Of a stretch of DNA of 6,487 nt, positions 1 through 4,006 are shown piece by piece. The DNA comes from Kiritimatiellia bacterium (GTDB taxonomy: Bacteria > Verrucomicrobiota > Kiritimatiellia > RFP12 > UBA1067), in contig JAEDKA010000086.1 of the NCBI GenBank assembly GCA_016296065.1, positions 1 through 6,487 on the forward strand, written 5' to 3'. Under the pieces are notes generated by a model. The model saw nothing but the letters and a program-made list of their open reading frames with translations. It did not search any database and was not told where the DNA came from. The translations under genes were made by a program, and so were the position numbers. The stretch's first letter is position 1; every line of letters starts with the position of its first letter.

Positions 1-10
1 GCTTTGTAAC

Positions 11-30
11 AAGCGGCGGGACGCCGCTTC
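11..30 (+). repeat. REP palindrome 1
   Basis: An 8-bp perfect stem (AAGCGGCG at 11-18, CGCCGCTT at 22-29) encloses the loop GGA. It is preceded by TTTGTAAC and followed by the tail TCCCAGTTAGGC. On the minus strand this reads GGGAG directly 5' of the hairpin, like the conserved tetranucleotide that RAYT enzymes recognise beside REP hairpins in enterobacteria and pseudomonads. Confidence 0.92.
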
Positions 31-66
31 TCCCAGTTAGGCTGAGGAGGTTTTCGTTTTTATTGC

Positions 67-87
67 GAAGCGGCGGGACGCCGCTTC
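67..87 (+). repeat. REP palindrome 2, left flank of the RAYT gene
   Basis: A 9-bp perfect stem (GAAGCGGCG at 67-75, CGCCGCTTC at 79-87) encloses the loop GGA. Its tail CCCCAGTTAGGC points toward the transposase gene. With the oppositely oriented REP at 910-930 it brackets the gene, the usual layout of RAYT loci. Confidence 0.92.
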
Positions 88-119
88 CCCCAGTTAGGCA
101 GAGGAGGTTTTCGTTTTTC

Positions 120-803
120 TCAATATTCGGCAACCATGTGCGTGAGATCGGGTCTTACATACGCACAGCCAATGCCGCCAGCATTGCGCGGATTCCTCGC
201 GATGTACCTTATGACTTTTGAAAAATGGCGATAGTCGCGTATCAGACGATCCCAGCTCTCCTTCTGCCAGAACGGACCAGAAGCGCCGTTTGCGCGTACG
301 GCTTTGTGCGCGGTGAAGCTCTTCCATGAATGGAGTGTTTCGCTTGCGCCGAAGTCGTCTATCGGACTGAACAGCGCATGGACATGGTTGGGCATTACCG
401 CAAATGCGTATAGGATGTAACGCTCGCCGTCGAAGTGGTGGAGCGCTTGGCACACCAACTCACGGTTGTCGGGCTGCCCGAGCGCGCACGACCCAAGCCC
501 GTCGTCCAGCCATTTCTCCAGAACATTGCCGAACTCCGCTAAGTATTCGCTCTTCTCTTCATCACTCCACGGCTGAGGATGTCGGGCAAGCCAGTCGTCA
601 CGCTCCTCCTTCCACTGCCCGAGCTTGGATTGGGGAATGGAATCGGCAAGTCGAAATGTCACGAAAACGCAGGTCTCCCCTTGCTCCCAATGCGGAAGAT
701 TGGCGATCCGCTTTGTTATTGTCCCTTCTGCAGAGAGAAAACGAGGTTGATCGCTAGGGGATGTTACGTCGTGGGGCCTTGACTCGGAACTGTTCTCGCA
801 CAT
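120..803 (-). CDS. REP-associated tyrosine transposase (RAYT, IS200-like Y1 family)
   Basis: This 227-residue protein is a single-strand DNA transposase of the HUH/Y1 type. RAYTs are domesticated IS200/IS605 relatives that cut and move REP hairpins using one tyrosine nucleophile. The metal-binding HUH motif is in MPNHVHALF (His140, His142). The helix motif PFWQKESWDRLIRDY (177-191) is followed by VIRYIARNP (197-205), where Tyr200 aligns with the catalytic Tyr of E. coli RAYT. An N-terminal part with CVFVTFRLADSIP (45-57) is typical of RAYTs from this broad group. All key residues are present and the frame is intact, so the enzyme could be active. I start at the ATG at 803, not the TTG at 839, because the TTG overlaps a -35-like box and a TACAAT box lies 6 nt before the ATG. 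Inverted REPs at 67-87 and 910-930 flank the gene, with further copies beyond. Confidence 0.92.
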   Translation of the reverse strand: MCENSSESRPHDVTSPSDQPRFLSAEGTITKRIANLPHWEQGETCVFVTFRLADSIPQSKLGQWKEERDDWLARHPQPWSDEEKSEYLAEFGNVLEKWLDDGLGSCALGQPDNRELVCQALHHFDGERYILYAFAVMPNHVHALFSPIDDFGASETLHSWKSFTAHKAVRANGASGPFWQKESWDRLIRDYRHFSKVIRYIARNPRNAGGIGCAYVRPDLTHMVAEY

Positions 804-809
804 GGCGTG

Positions 810-839
810 ATTGTAGCAAATGAGTTTATCCAAAATCAA
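810..839 (-). promoter_or_regulatory. Putative RAYT promoter, predicting a leaderless mRNA
   Basis: Read on the minus strand, TTGATT (839-834) and TACAAT (815-810) are separated by 18 bp. The ATG follows the -10 box after only 6 nt, so transcription would begin at or within a base or two of the start codon. No Shine-Dalgarno is visible before the ATG. The match to consensus is good at -10 (5/6) and moderate at -35 (4/6). Confidence 0.45.
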
Positions 840-909
840 GTGAGCGCTGCAAATTTGTGTCGTCTATTGACTGAAAGCTGGATGATATAAAGGCGACCGA
901 TGACTGGGG

Positions 910-930
910 GAAGCGGCGTCTCGCCGCTTC
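910..930 (-). repeat. REP palindrome 3, inverted, right flank of the RAYT gene
   Basis: The stem is GAAGCGGCG / CGCCGCTTC. Its loop reads TCT on the plus strand, which is AGA in the orientation of the other REPs, so it belongs to a second loop subtype shared with the copy at 1169-1189. The leader GATGACTGGGGG lies on its left, so the conserved tail faces the transposase, mirroring the REP at 67-87. Confidence 0.92.
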
Positions 931-958
931 TGGAAAGCGGAAAGGCTCGCTTTGTAAC

Positions 959-978
959 AAGCGGCGGGACGCCGCTTC
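959..978 (+). repeat. REP palindrome 4
   Basis: The stem AAGCGGCG / CGCCGCTT has loop GGA, is preceded by TTTGTAAC and has the tail TCCCAGTTAGGC. It is the equivalent of the REP at 11-30. Confidence 0.92.
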
Positions 979-1014
979 TCCCAGTTAGGCTGAGGTGGTT
1001 TTCGTTTTTGTTGC

Positions 1015-1035
1015 GAAGCGGCGGGACGCCGCTTC
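1015..1035 (+). repeat. REP palindrome 5
   Basis: The stem GAAGCGGCG / CGCCGCTTC has loop GGA and the tail TCCCAGTTAGGC. It is the equivalent of the REP at 67-87 and lies about 57 bp after the previous REP, showing that the array grew in head-to-tail steps. Confidence 0.92.
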
Positions 1036-1072
1036 TCCCAGTTAGGCAGAGGAGGTTTTCGTTTTTCATTGC

Positions 1073-1091
1073 GAAGCGGCGGGACGCCGCT
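1073..1091 (+). repeat. REP palindrome 6, tail lost
   Basis: GAAGCGGCG is followed by loop GGA and CGCCGCT, after which the sequence changes to ACGAAATAG. The last bases of the right arm and the whole conserved tail are missing, so this is the broken end of the tandem array. Confidence 0.85.
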
Positions 1092-1116
1092 ACGAAATAG
1101 CCCGATGCCCGGGGGC

Positions 1117-1170
1117 AATGCAAGGTGACTGATGACTGGGGGGAATGCAAGGCGACTGATGACTGGGGGA
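1117..1170 (+). repeat. 27-bp tandem duplication of the REP leader
   Basis: Two units of 27 bp (1117-1143 and 1144-1170) share AATGCAAGG followed by YGACTGATGACTGGGGG. Only the second is followed by a REP hairpin (1169-1189). The leader also occurs before the inverted REP at 910-930, so three copies of this leader exist but just two hairpins. Confidence 0.85.
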
Positions 1171-1189
1171 AGCGGCGTCTCGCCGCTTC
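1169..1189 (-). repeat. REP palindrome 7, inverted
   Basis: The stem GAAGCGGCG / CGCCGCTTC has plus-strand loop TCT and the leader GATGACTGGGGG on its left. With the forward REPs at 959-1091 it makes a mixed-orientation cluster resembling a BIME (composite of REPs in both orientations). Confidence 0.92.
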
Positions 1190-1587
1190 GCGAAAAGCGA
1201 AATAATTGGCTCTTCGTAGTATTTAGAGGAGTATTATAGAATAACTCCGACGGTTAGGGTTCACGCTACCGCTTCACTGCTTCGCGCTTTTCAACCACAA
1301 TCAGGTGTCGCAGTTTTTCAGTGTTTAGAGCGGCCTTCGGCCGATTTATGCGACGCAGTCGCATCCCAAAATGCTTTCCCTGACACATATACAGTCGTTG
1401 AGTGGTGCGAAGCTGCGGAGCGGGAATGCGCCCGCGCCCAAGGCGTCGGGTTGGGTGAGCGCGTAGCGCGAACTGCGAAGCAGCCACAAGGCCCCGCGCG
1501 AGAGCCAAAACGCTCGGAGTTTATATTTCTTAGAGGCATGCTGTTCCACTAAATTCTTTGAAGAGCCGAATAATTCCATTTTGTAAC
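1190..1587. other. Intergenic stretch of about 400 bp with several small hairpins, no gene seen
   Basis: No reading frame here has a recognisable product or start context. Visible structures are: a hairpin at 1228-1248 (GGAGT-ATT, loop ATAG, AAT-ACTCC with one bulged A); CGGCC-TTC-GGCCG at 1331-1343; TGCGAC-GCA-GTCGCA at 1349-1363; and weaker 4-bp hairpins at 1460-1470 and 1473-1483. The base composition swings from AT-rich (1200-1250) to GC-rich (1410-1500). It may be decayed mobile DNA or a structured noncoding region; nothing decides between these. Confidence 0.5.
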
Positions 1588-1607
1588 AAGCGGCGGGACG
1601 CCGCTTC
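1588..1607 (+). repeat. REP palindrome 8
   Basis: The stem AAGCGGCG / CGCCGCTT has loop GGA, is preceded by TTTTGTAAC like the REPs at 11 and 959, and carries the tail CCCCCAGTCAT found with the inverted REPs. It is the head of the copy A repeat. Confidence 0.92.
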
Positions 1608-1716
1608 CCCCAGTCATTGCTTGTGTTGCAAACGCACCACCAACGAAGCGCCGCCGTTCCCGGGCGATTCTCGCGCGAGCAAAGCCATGAATATAGCGTA
1701 GGGCATGAGGCGCGGC
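1588..1716 (+). repeat. 129-bp REP-headed repeat, copy A
   Basis: The unit starts with a REP hairpin and tail (CCCCAGTCATTGC) and continues for about 95 more bases that align without any gap to 1888-2016, with about 21 differences counted by eye (roughly 84% identity). The best-conserved inner block is TAGCGNAGGG followed by TGAGGCGCGGC near the right end. It differs from the other REP surroundings in the window, so it is a separate composite repeat family that uses the same REP head. Confidence 0.85.
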
Positions 1717-1733
1717 AGTCGCGCAAGAGGAGA

Positions 1734-1852
1734 GGTCTTGGCTCGCAGGCGTAGGAGACGTCCGAGTACGCAACCAGTGATAGATGCCGAGGCACGGCAG
1801 GCTAAGCGAAGCTTTTTGTCTGAAGCGTGGAAGCCGTAGCGATGCCAAGACC
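1734..1852 (+). other. Candidate structured element closed by a 13-bp imperfect stem
   Basis: GGTCTTGGC (1734-1742) is exactly complementary to GCCAAGACC (1844-1852). The stem then continues with TCGC (1743-1746) pairing to GCGA (1839-1842) across one bulged T. The enclosed 92 nt includes AAGC-GAA-GCTT followed by a T run at 1804-1817. The segment lies exactly between the two 129-bp repeats. It could fold as an RNA on either strand or be a DNA inverted repeat of a mobile unit. No known RNA family is recognised. Confidence 0.35.
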
Positions 1853-1886
1853 CGACGGTTTGAGCGAGCTGCCGCGGCGAGCGCCC

Positions 1887-1907
1887 GAAGCGGCGGGACG
1901 CCGCTTC
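1887..1907 (+). repeat. REP palindrome 9
   Basis: The stem GAAGCGGCG / CGCCGCTTC has loop GGA and the tail CCCCAGTCATTGC. It is the head of the copy B repeat. Confidence 0.92.
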
Positions 1908-2016
1908 CCCCAGTCATTGCTCGTGTTGCAATCGCAGTACCAACGAAGCACAGCCGTTCAGGGGCGATTTGAATGCGGGCGAAGTAATGAATGTAGCGGA
2001 GGGTGTGAGGCGCGGC
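1888..2016 (+). repeat. 129-bp REP-headed repeat, copy B
   Basis: This is the second copy of the unit at 1588-1716, 300 bp further on in the same orientation and ungapped over the whole length. Its REP hairpin extends one base further left (GAAGCGGCG from 1887). The copies differ at scattered sites yet keep identical length, so they are old relative to the REP arrays on the left, which are nearly identical. Confidence 0.85.
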
Positions 2017-2079
2017 GAACGCCTGTAGAGACCGCCAGTCGTGCTATCAGCTGTTAGCTTAACAACCCCGCCCGAATTA

Positions 2080-2102
2080 GGTGGTCCGCGCAGCGGTCCA
2101 CC
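2080..2102. promoter_or_regulatory. Inverted repeat over the nadA -35 region (operator candidate)
   Basis: GGTGGTCCGC (2080-2089), spacer GCA, GCGGTCCACC (2093-2102) pair in 9 of 10 positions (one T/T mismatch). The right arm covers the place where the -35 contact of the nadA promoter would be, so a bound protein would block the polymerase. It might instead be another REP-like hairpin, since it too has a 3-nt loop. It does not resemble a NAD-regulator site that I can name. Confidence 0.4.
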
Positions 2103-2115
2103 GTGCGCCGCGTTT

Positions 2116-2124
2116 TGGTATAAT
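2116..2124 (+). promoter_or_regulatory. nadA promoter, extended -10
   Basis: TGG-TATAAT at 2116-2124 is a perfect -10 hexamer with a TGn extension. No good -35 box is found 17-18 bp upstream, which is tolerable for extended -10 promoters. Transcription would start near 2131, leaving a leader of about 30 nt. Confidence 0.6.
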
Positions 2125-2149
2125 ATTCGGGAAAAGGATTGGAAGGTCC

Positions 2150-2155
2150 GGAGGA
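2150..2155 (+). promoter_or_regulatory. nadA ribosome binding site
   Basis: GGAGGA ends 5 nt before the ATG at 2161. This fixes the nadA start and rules out the upstream in-frame extension to 2041, which would begin before the promoter. Confidence 0.85.
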
Positions 2156-2160
2156 ACGCC

Positions 2161-3069
2161 ATGAACGAGAGTTTGAACGAAGAGATCGCGAAGCTCAAGA
2201 AGGAGCGCAACGCCGTCGTGCTTGCGCACAACTACACGCGCGCAGAAGTGCAGGATGCCGCCGACTATACCGGCGACTCGCTCGAGCTTGCCCGCCGCGC
2301 GACTCAGGTCGATGCGGACGTCATCGTCTTCTGCGGCGTCTACTTCATGGCGGAGACGGCGGCGATACTGAATCCCGAAAAGACCGTCCTCATTCCCGAC
2401 CCCTCCGCCGGCTGTCCGATGGCGGACATGATAACGGGCGAGCAGCTGCGCGAGCTCAAGGCGAAGCATCCGGGCGCGAAGGCCGTCTGCTACGTCAACT
2501 CCACCGCCGAGGTGAAGGCCGAGTGCGACATGTGCGTCACGAGCGGAAACGCCGAGAAGGTGATGAAGACGTTCGCGCCCGACCAGGAGATTCTCTTCGT
2601 CCCCGACCAGCATCTCGGCGGACACATCTCGGGGATGCTCGGCCGCACGTACACGTTGTGGCCGGGTTACTGCCCGACGCATCAGGCGATAACTCCCGCC
2701 GGGATCGCCGCCGCGCGCGCGGCGCATCCGGGAGCTCCCGTCCTCGTCCATCCCGAGTGCGCGAGGCCGGTGCGCGAGACGGCGGACCACGCGCTCTCCA
2801 CCGGCGGAATGTGCAAGTTCGCACGCGAGAGCGACGCGAAGGAAATCATCGTCGGGACTGAAGTCGGCATTCTCCACCGTCTGCGCAAGGAGAATCCGGG
2901 CAAGTTATTCTATCCGGTGAACGAGCGCATGGTGTGTCCTAACATGAAGAAGACCACGCTCGAGAACCTCGCCGCCGCGCTGCGCGAGATGAAGACGCGG
3001 GTCACGGTTCCGGAGGATATCTCCGTCCGCGCCCGTCGCGCGATCGAGGCGATGCTCGCCATCGGCTGA
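2161..3069 (+). CDS. nadA: Quinolinate synthase NadA
   Basis: NadA condenses iminoaspartate (made by NadB or an aspartate dehydrogenase) with dihydroxyacetone phosphate to give quinolinate, the precursor of NAD, in the cytoplasm. The 302-residue length is normal for the compact NadA form. Landmarks are VVLAHNYTRAEVQDAAD (19-35), GDSLELAR (38-45), FCGVYFMAETAAIL (57-70), HPEC (197-200) and TEVGILHRL (233-241). The three cysteines expected to hold the [4Fe-4S] cluster are Cys85 (SAGCPMA), Cys171 (PGYCPTH) and Cys259 (MVCPNMKK), with spacings of 86 and 88 like characterised enzymes. The cluster is oxygen-labile, fitting an anaerobe. nadB and nadC are not in the window. A nitroreductase gene follows after 60 bp and may be cotranscribed. 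The start is set by the GGAGGA site. Confidence 0.97.
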   Translation: MNESLNEEIAKLKKERNAVVLAHNYTRAEVQDAADYTGDSLELARRATQVDADVIVFCGVYFMAETAAILNPEKTVLIPDPSAGCPMADMITGEQLRELKAKHPGAKAVCYVNSTAEVKAECDMCVTSGNAEKVMKTFAPDQEILFVPDQHLGGHISGMLGRTYTLWPGYCPTHQAITPAGIAAARAAHPGAPVLVHPECARPVRETADHALSTGGMCKFARESDAKEIIVGTEVGILHRLRKENPGKLFYPVNERMVCPNMKKTTLENLAAALREMKTRVTVPEDISVRARRAIEAMLAIG

Positions 3070-3081
3070 CCGACACTCAGG

Positions 3082-3116
3082 ACTTTAAACCTTAAACTTT
3101 CACCATTCACCTTTTC
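3082..3116 (+). repeat. Degenerate 7-base periodic spacer before the nitroreductase
   Basis: The nadA-nitroreductase gap reads in heptads: ACTTTAA, ACCTTAA, ACTTTCA, CCATTCA, then a looser CCTTTTC. It is nearly free of G. It occupies the position where a Shine-Dalgarno would be expected, and none is present. Whether the periodicity has a function is unknown. Confidence 0.5.
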
Positions 3117-3129
3117 AACTTCTATTCCC

Positions 3130-3960
3130 ATGTCTTCCCTTTTCGAAGTCAATGAGTCCAAATGCGTGAAGTGCGGTGCGTGTGTGCGCGACTGCGCGTT
3201 CCGCGCGCTGAAGTCCGCGGACGACGGAACGCCGAAGATGGCGTATCCCGACAAGTGCATGCGCTGCCAGCACTGCCTTGCGATATGCCCCGTAGGGGCC
3301 GTGACCTTCGACGGGAGAAAGGCGGCGGACTCCGTTCCGACGAAGGACCTCGCGCTGCCGTCGCTCGACGAAGTGGAGAACTGGATGCGCGCGCGCCGGT
3401 CGGTGCGCCGCTTCGCGGCCGAAGACGTGGACCGCGCGACGCTCGACAGAATTCTCTCCTCGCTCGGCAACGCGCCGACCGGATGCAACGCGCGCTCGCT
3501 TACTTTCACCTGCTTCCCGACGCGCGCGGCGACGGACCGCTTCCGCGCCGGATTCATATCCGCAATCGAACAGCACCGCGATGGCACGCATCTTCTTCCG
3601 CGCTGGCTCGCCATTCCCGCGATCAAGCTGCGCAAGGGAGGCGAGGACATGTTCTTCCGCGGCGCGAGCGGAATCCTCATCGTGTCGTCCGACGAGACCT
3701 CTCCCGGCGTCACGACTCCACGCGAGGACGTCACCATCGCGTGCGCGCATTTCGAGATGCTCGCGAATGCAGCGGGGATCGCCACGTGCTGGTGCGGATT
3801 CCTCAACCTCGTCCAGAAGGAAGTGCCGGAGATTCTGGAGGCGACTGTCGGCATACGCCGCACGACGCCGTTCTACGCGATGCTCTTCGGCCGTCCCGCG
3901 GTGCGCTACGCGCGCTGCGTCCAGCGCGACTCCTACGCCCGCATCGACTACAGGGAGTGA
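3130..3960 (+). CDS. Ferredoxin-nitroreductase fusion (two [4Fe-4S] clusters plus FMN oxidoreductase domain)
   Basis: The 276-residue protein joins a bacterial-type 2[4Fe-4S] ferredoxin to a nitroreductase-family flavoprotein. The N-terminus has CVKCGACVRDC (Cys12, 15, 18, 22) and CMRCQHCLAICP (Cys43, 46, 49, 53). The nitroreductase domain runs from about residue 80 to 265, opening with the FMN-binding ARRSVRRF (88-95) and including NAPTGCNARS (114-123) and a C-terminal FGRPAVRYAR (253-262). Electrons would pass from the clusters to FMN, so ferredoxin-like donors may replace NAD(P)H. The natural substrate cannot be told from sequence; annotation as nitroreductase is a family name. No signal peptide is seen, so it should be cytoplasmic. 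It lies 60 bp after nadA. No Shine-Dalgarno precedes the ATG; I keep this start because the first cysteine motif follows at once and no other in-frame start fits. Confidence 0.93.
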   Translation: MSSLFEVNESKCVKCGACVRDCAFRALKSADDGTPKMAYPDKCMRCQHCLAICPVGAVTFDGRKAADSVPTKDLALPSLDEVENWMRARRSVRRFAAEDVDRATLDRILSSLGNAPTGCNARSLTFTCFPTRAATDRFRAGFISAIEQHRDGTHLLPRWLAIPAIKLRKGGEDMFFRGASGILIVSSDETSPGVTTPREDVTIACAHFEMLANAAGIATCWCGFLNLVQKEVPEILEATVGIRRTTPFYAMLFGRPAVRYARCVQRDSYARIDYRE

Positions 3961-3969
3961 TTTTTGCCC

Positions 3970-3999
3970 TTTACCCCAATTGGGGTAATGTGGTATAAT
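3970..3999 (+). promoter_or_regulatory. Promoter of the GH35 gene, predicting a leaderless mRNA
   Basis: TGG-TATAAT (3991-3999) is a perfect extended -10. TTTACC at 3970-3975 is a 4/6 match to -35 with an 18-bp spacer. Only 7 nt separate the -10 box from the ATG at 4007, so the transcript should start at or next to the A of the start codon. There is no room for a Shine-Dalgarno. Confidence 0.6.
3971..3988. promoter_or_regulatory. Perfect 18-bp palindrome in the GH35 promoter (operator candidate)
   Basis: TTACCCCAATTGGGGTAA is a perfect palindrome lying across the -35 box and most of the spacer before TATAAT. Its position suits a repressor site, for instance one responding to the sugar released by the enzyme. 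It is not a usual terminator of the upstream gene, because no T run follows it on the plus strand. The binding protein is unknown. Confidence 0.55.
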
Positions 4000-4006
4000 C
4001 GCTTCC

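Larger units (their letters stand above)
1..119 (+). repeat. Left copy of 119-bp direct repeat (two REPs) flanking the transposase
   Basis: This stretch matches 949-1067 with only three substitutions (positions 48, 62 and 88) and then stops matching abruptly at 120. It holds two REP hairpins in the same orientation, 57 bp apart, each followed by a tail YCCCAGTTAGGC and a T-rich spacer. The repeat ends one base before the transposase stop codon. The window begins inside it, so its left limit is unknown. It was found by direct comparison; how it arose (tandem duplication of a REP-RAYT unit, or insertion into an existing array) is inference. Confidence 0.9.
949..1067 (+). repeat. Right copy of 119-bp direct repeat (two REPs)
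   Basis: This is the near-identical counterpart of 1-119, offset by 948 bp with three substitutions. After 1067 the array continues with a third REP, whereas the left copy runs into the end of the transposase gene. Homologous recombination between the two copies would remove the transposase and leave one copy of the repeat. Confidence 0.9.

Noticed and set aside
120..839. Longer RAYT starting at TTG 839
   Set aside because: The TTG is part of a -35-like TTGATT box, and the ATG at 803 has a matching -10 box 6 nt upstream; the extra 12 residues show no family similarity that I recognise.
867..891. Plus-strand promoter TTGACT ... TATAAA
   Set aside because: The spacer is only 13 bp and no gene lies downstream on that strand.
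836..1150. Open frames running through the REP array in both directions
   Set aside because: They are translations of the palindromes (repeated SGVPPL and GGTPLLPV-type peptides) with no start context; repeat artefacts.
11..1189. CRISPR array
   Set aside because: The repeats are palindromic REPs in both orientations, and the spacers are themselves repeated rather than unique; no cas gene is present.
1804..1817. Small terminator AAGC-GAA-GCTT plus T run
   Set aside because: A 4-bp stem with two G-C pairs is too weak, and no gene ends nearby.
1588..2016. Minus-strand peptide shared by both 129-bp repeats (AAPH-LRYIH-FAR ... AMTGGSGVPPL)
   Set aside because: The translated copies look alike, but hand-counted differences fall equally on first, second and third codon positions (about seven each), so there is no sign of protein-level selection.
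2041..2160. N-terminal extension of NadA to 2041
   Set aside because: It would start upstream of the promoter and lacks a ribosome site; the GGAGGA before 2161 and normal NadA length favour the shorter form.
2077..2877. 266-codon minus-strand open frame opposite nadA
   Set aside because: Antisense shadow; low-complexity Arg/Gly/Ala-rich protein with no recognised motif.
3971..3988. Palindrome as terminator of the nitroreductase gene, or as a degenerate REP tail
   Set aside because: No T run follows on the plus strand, and the likeness to the REP tail CCCCAGTTAGG is only partial (about 9 of 12) with no REP hairpin beside it.
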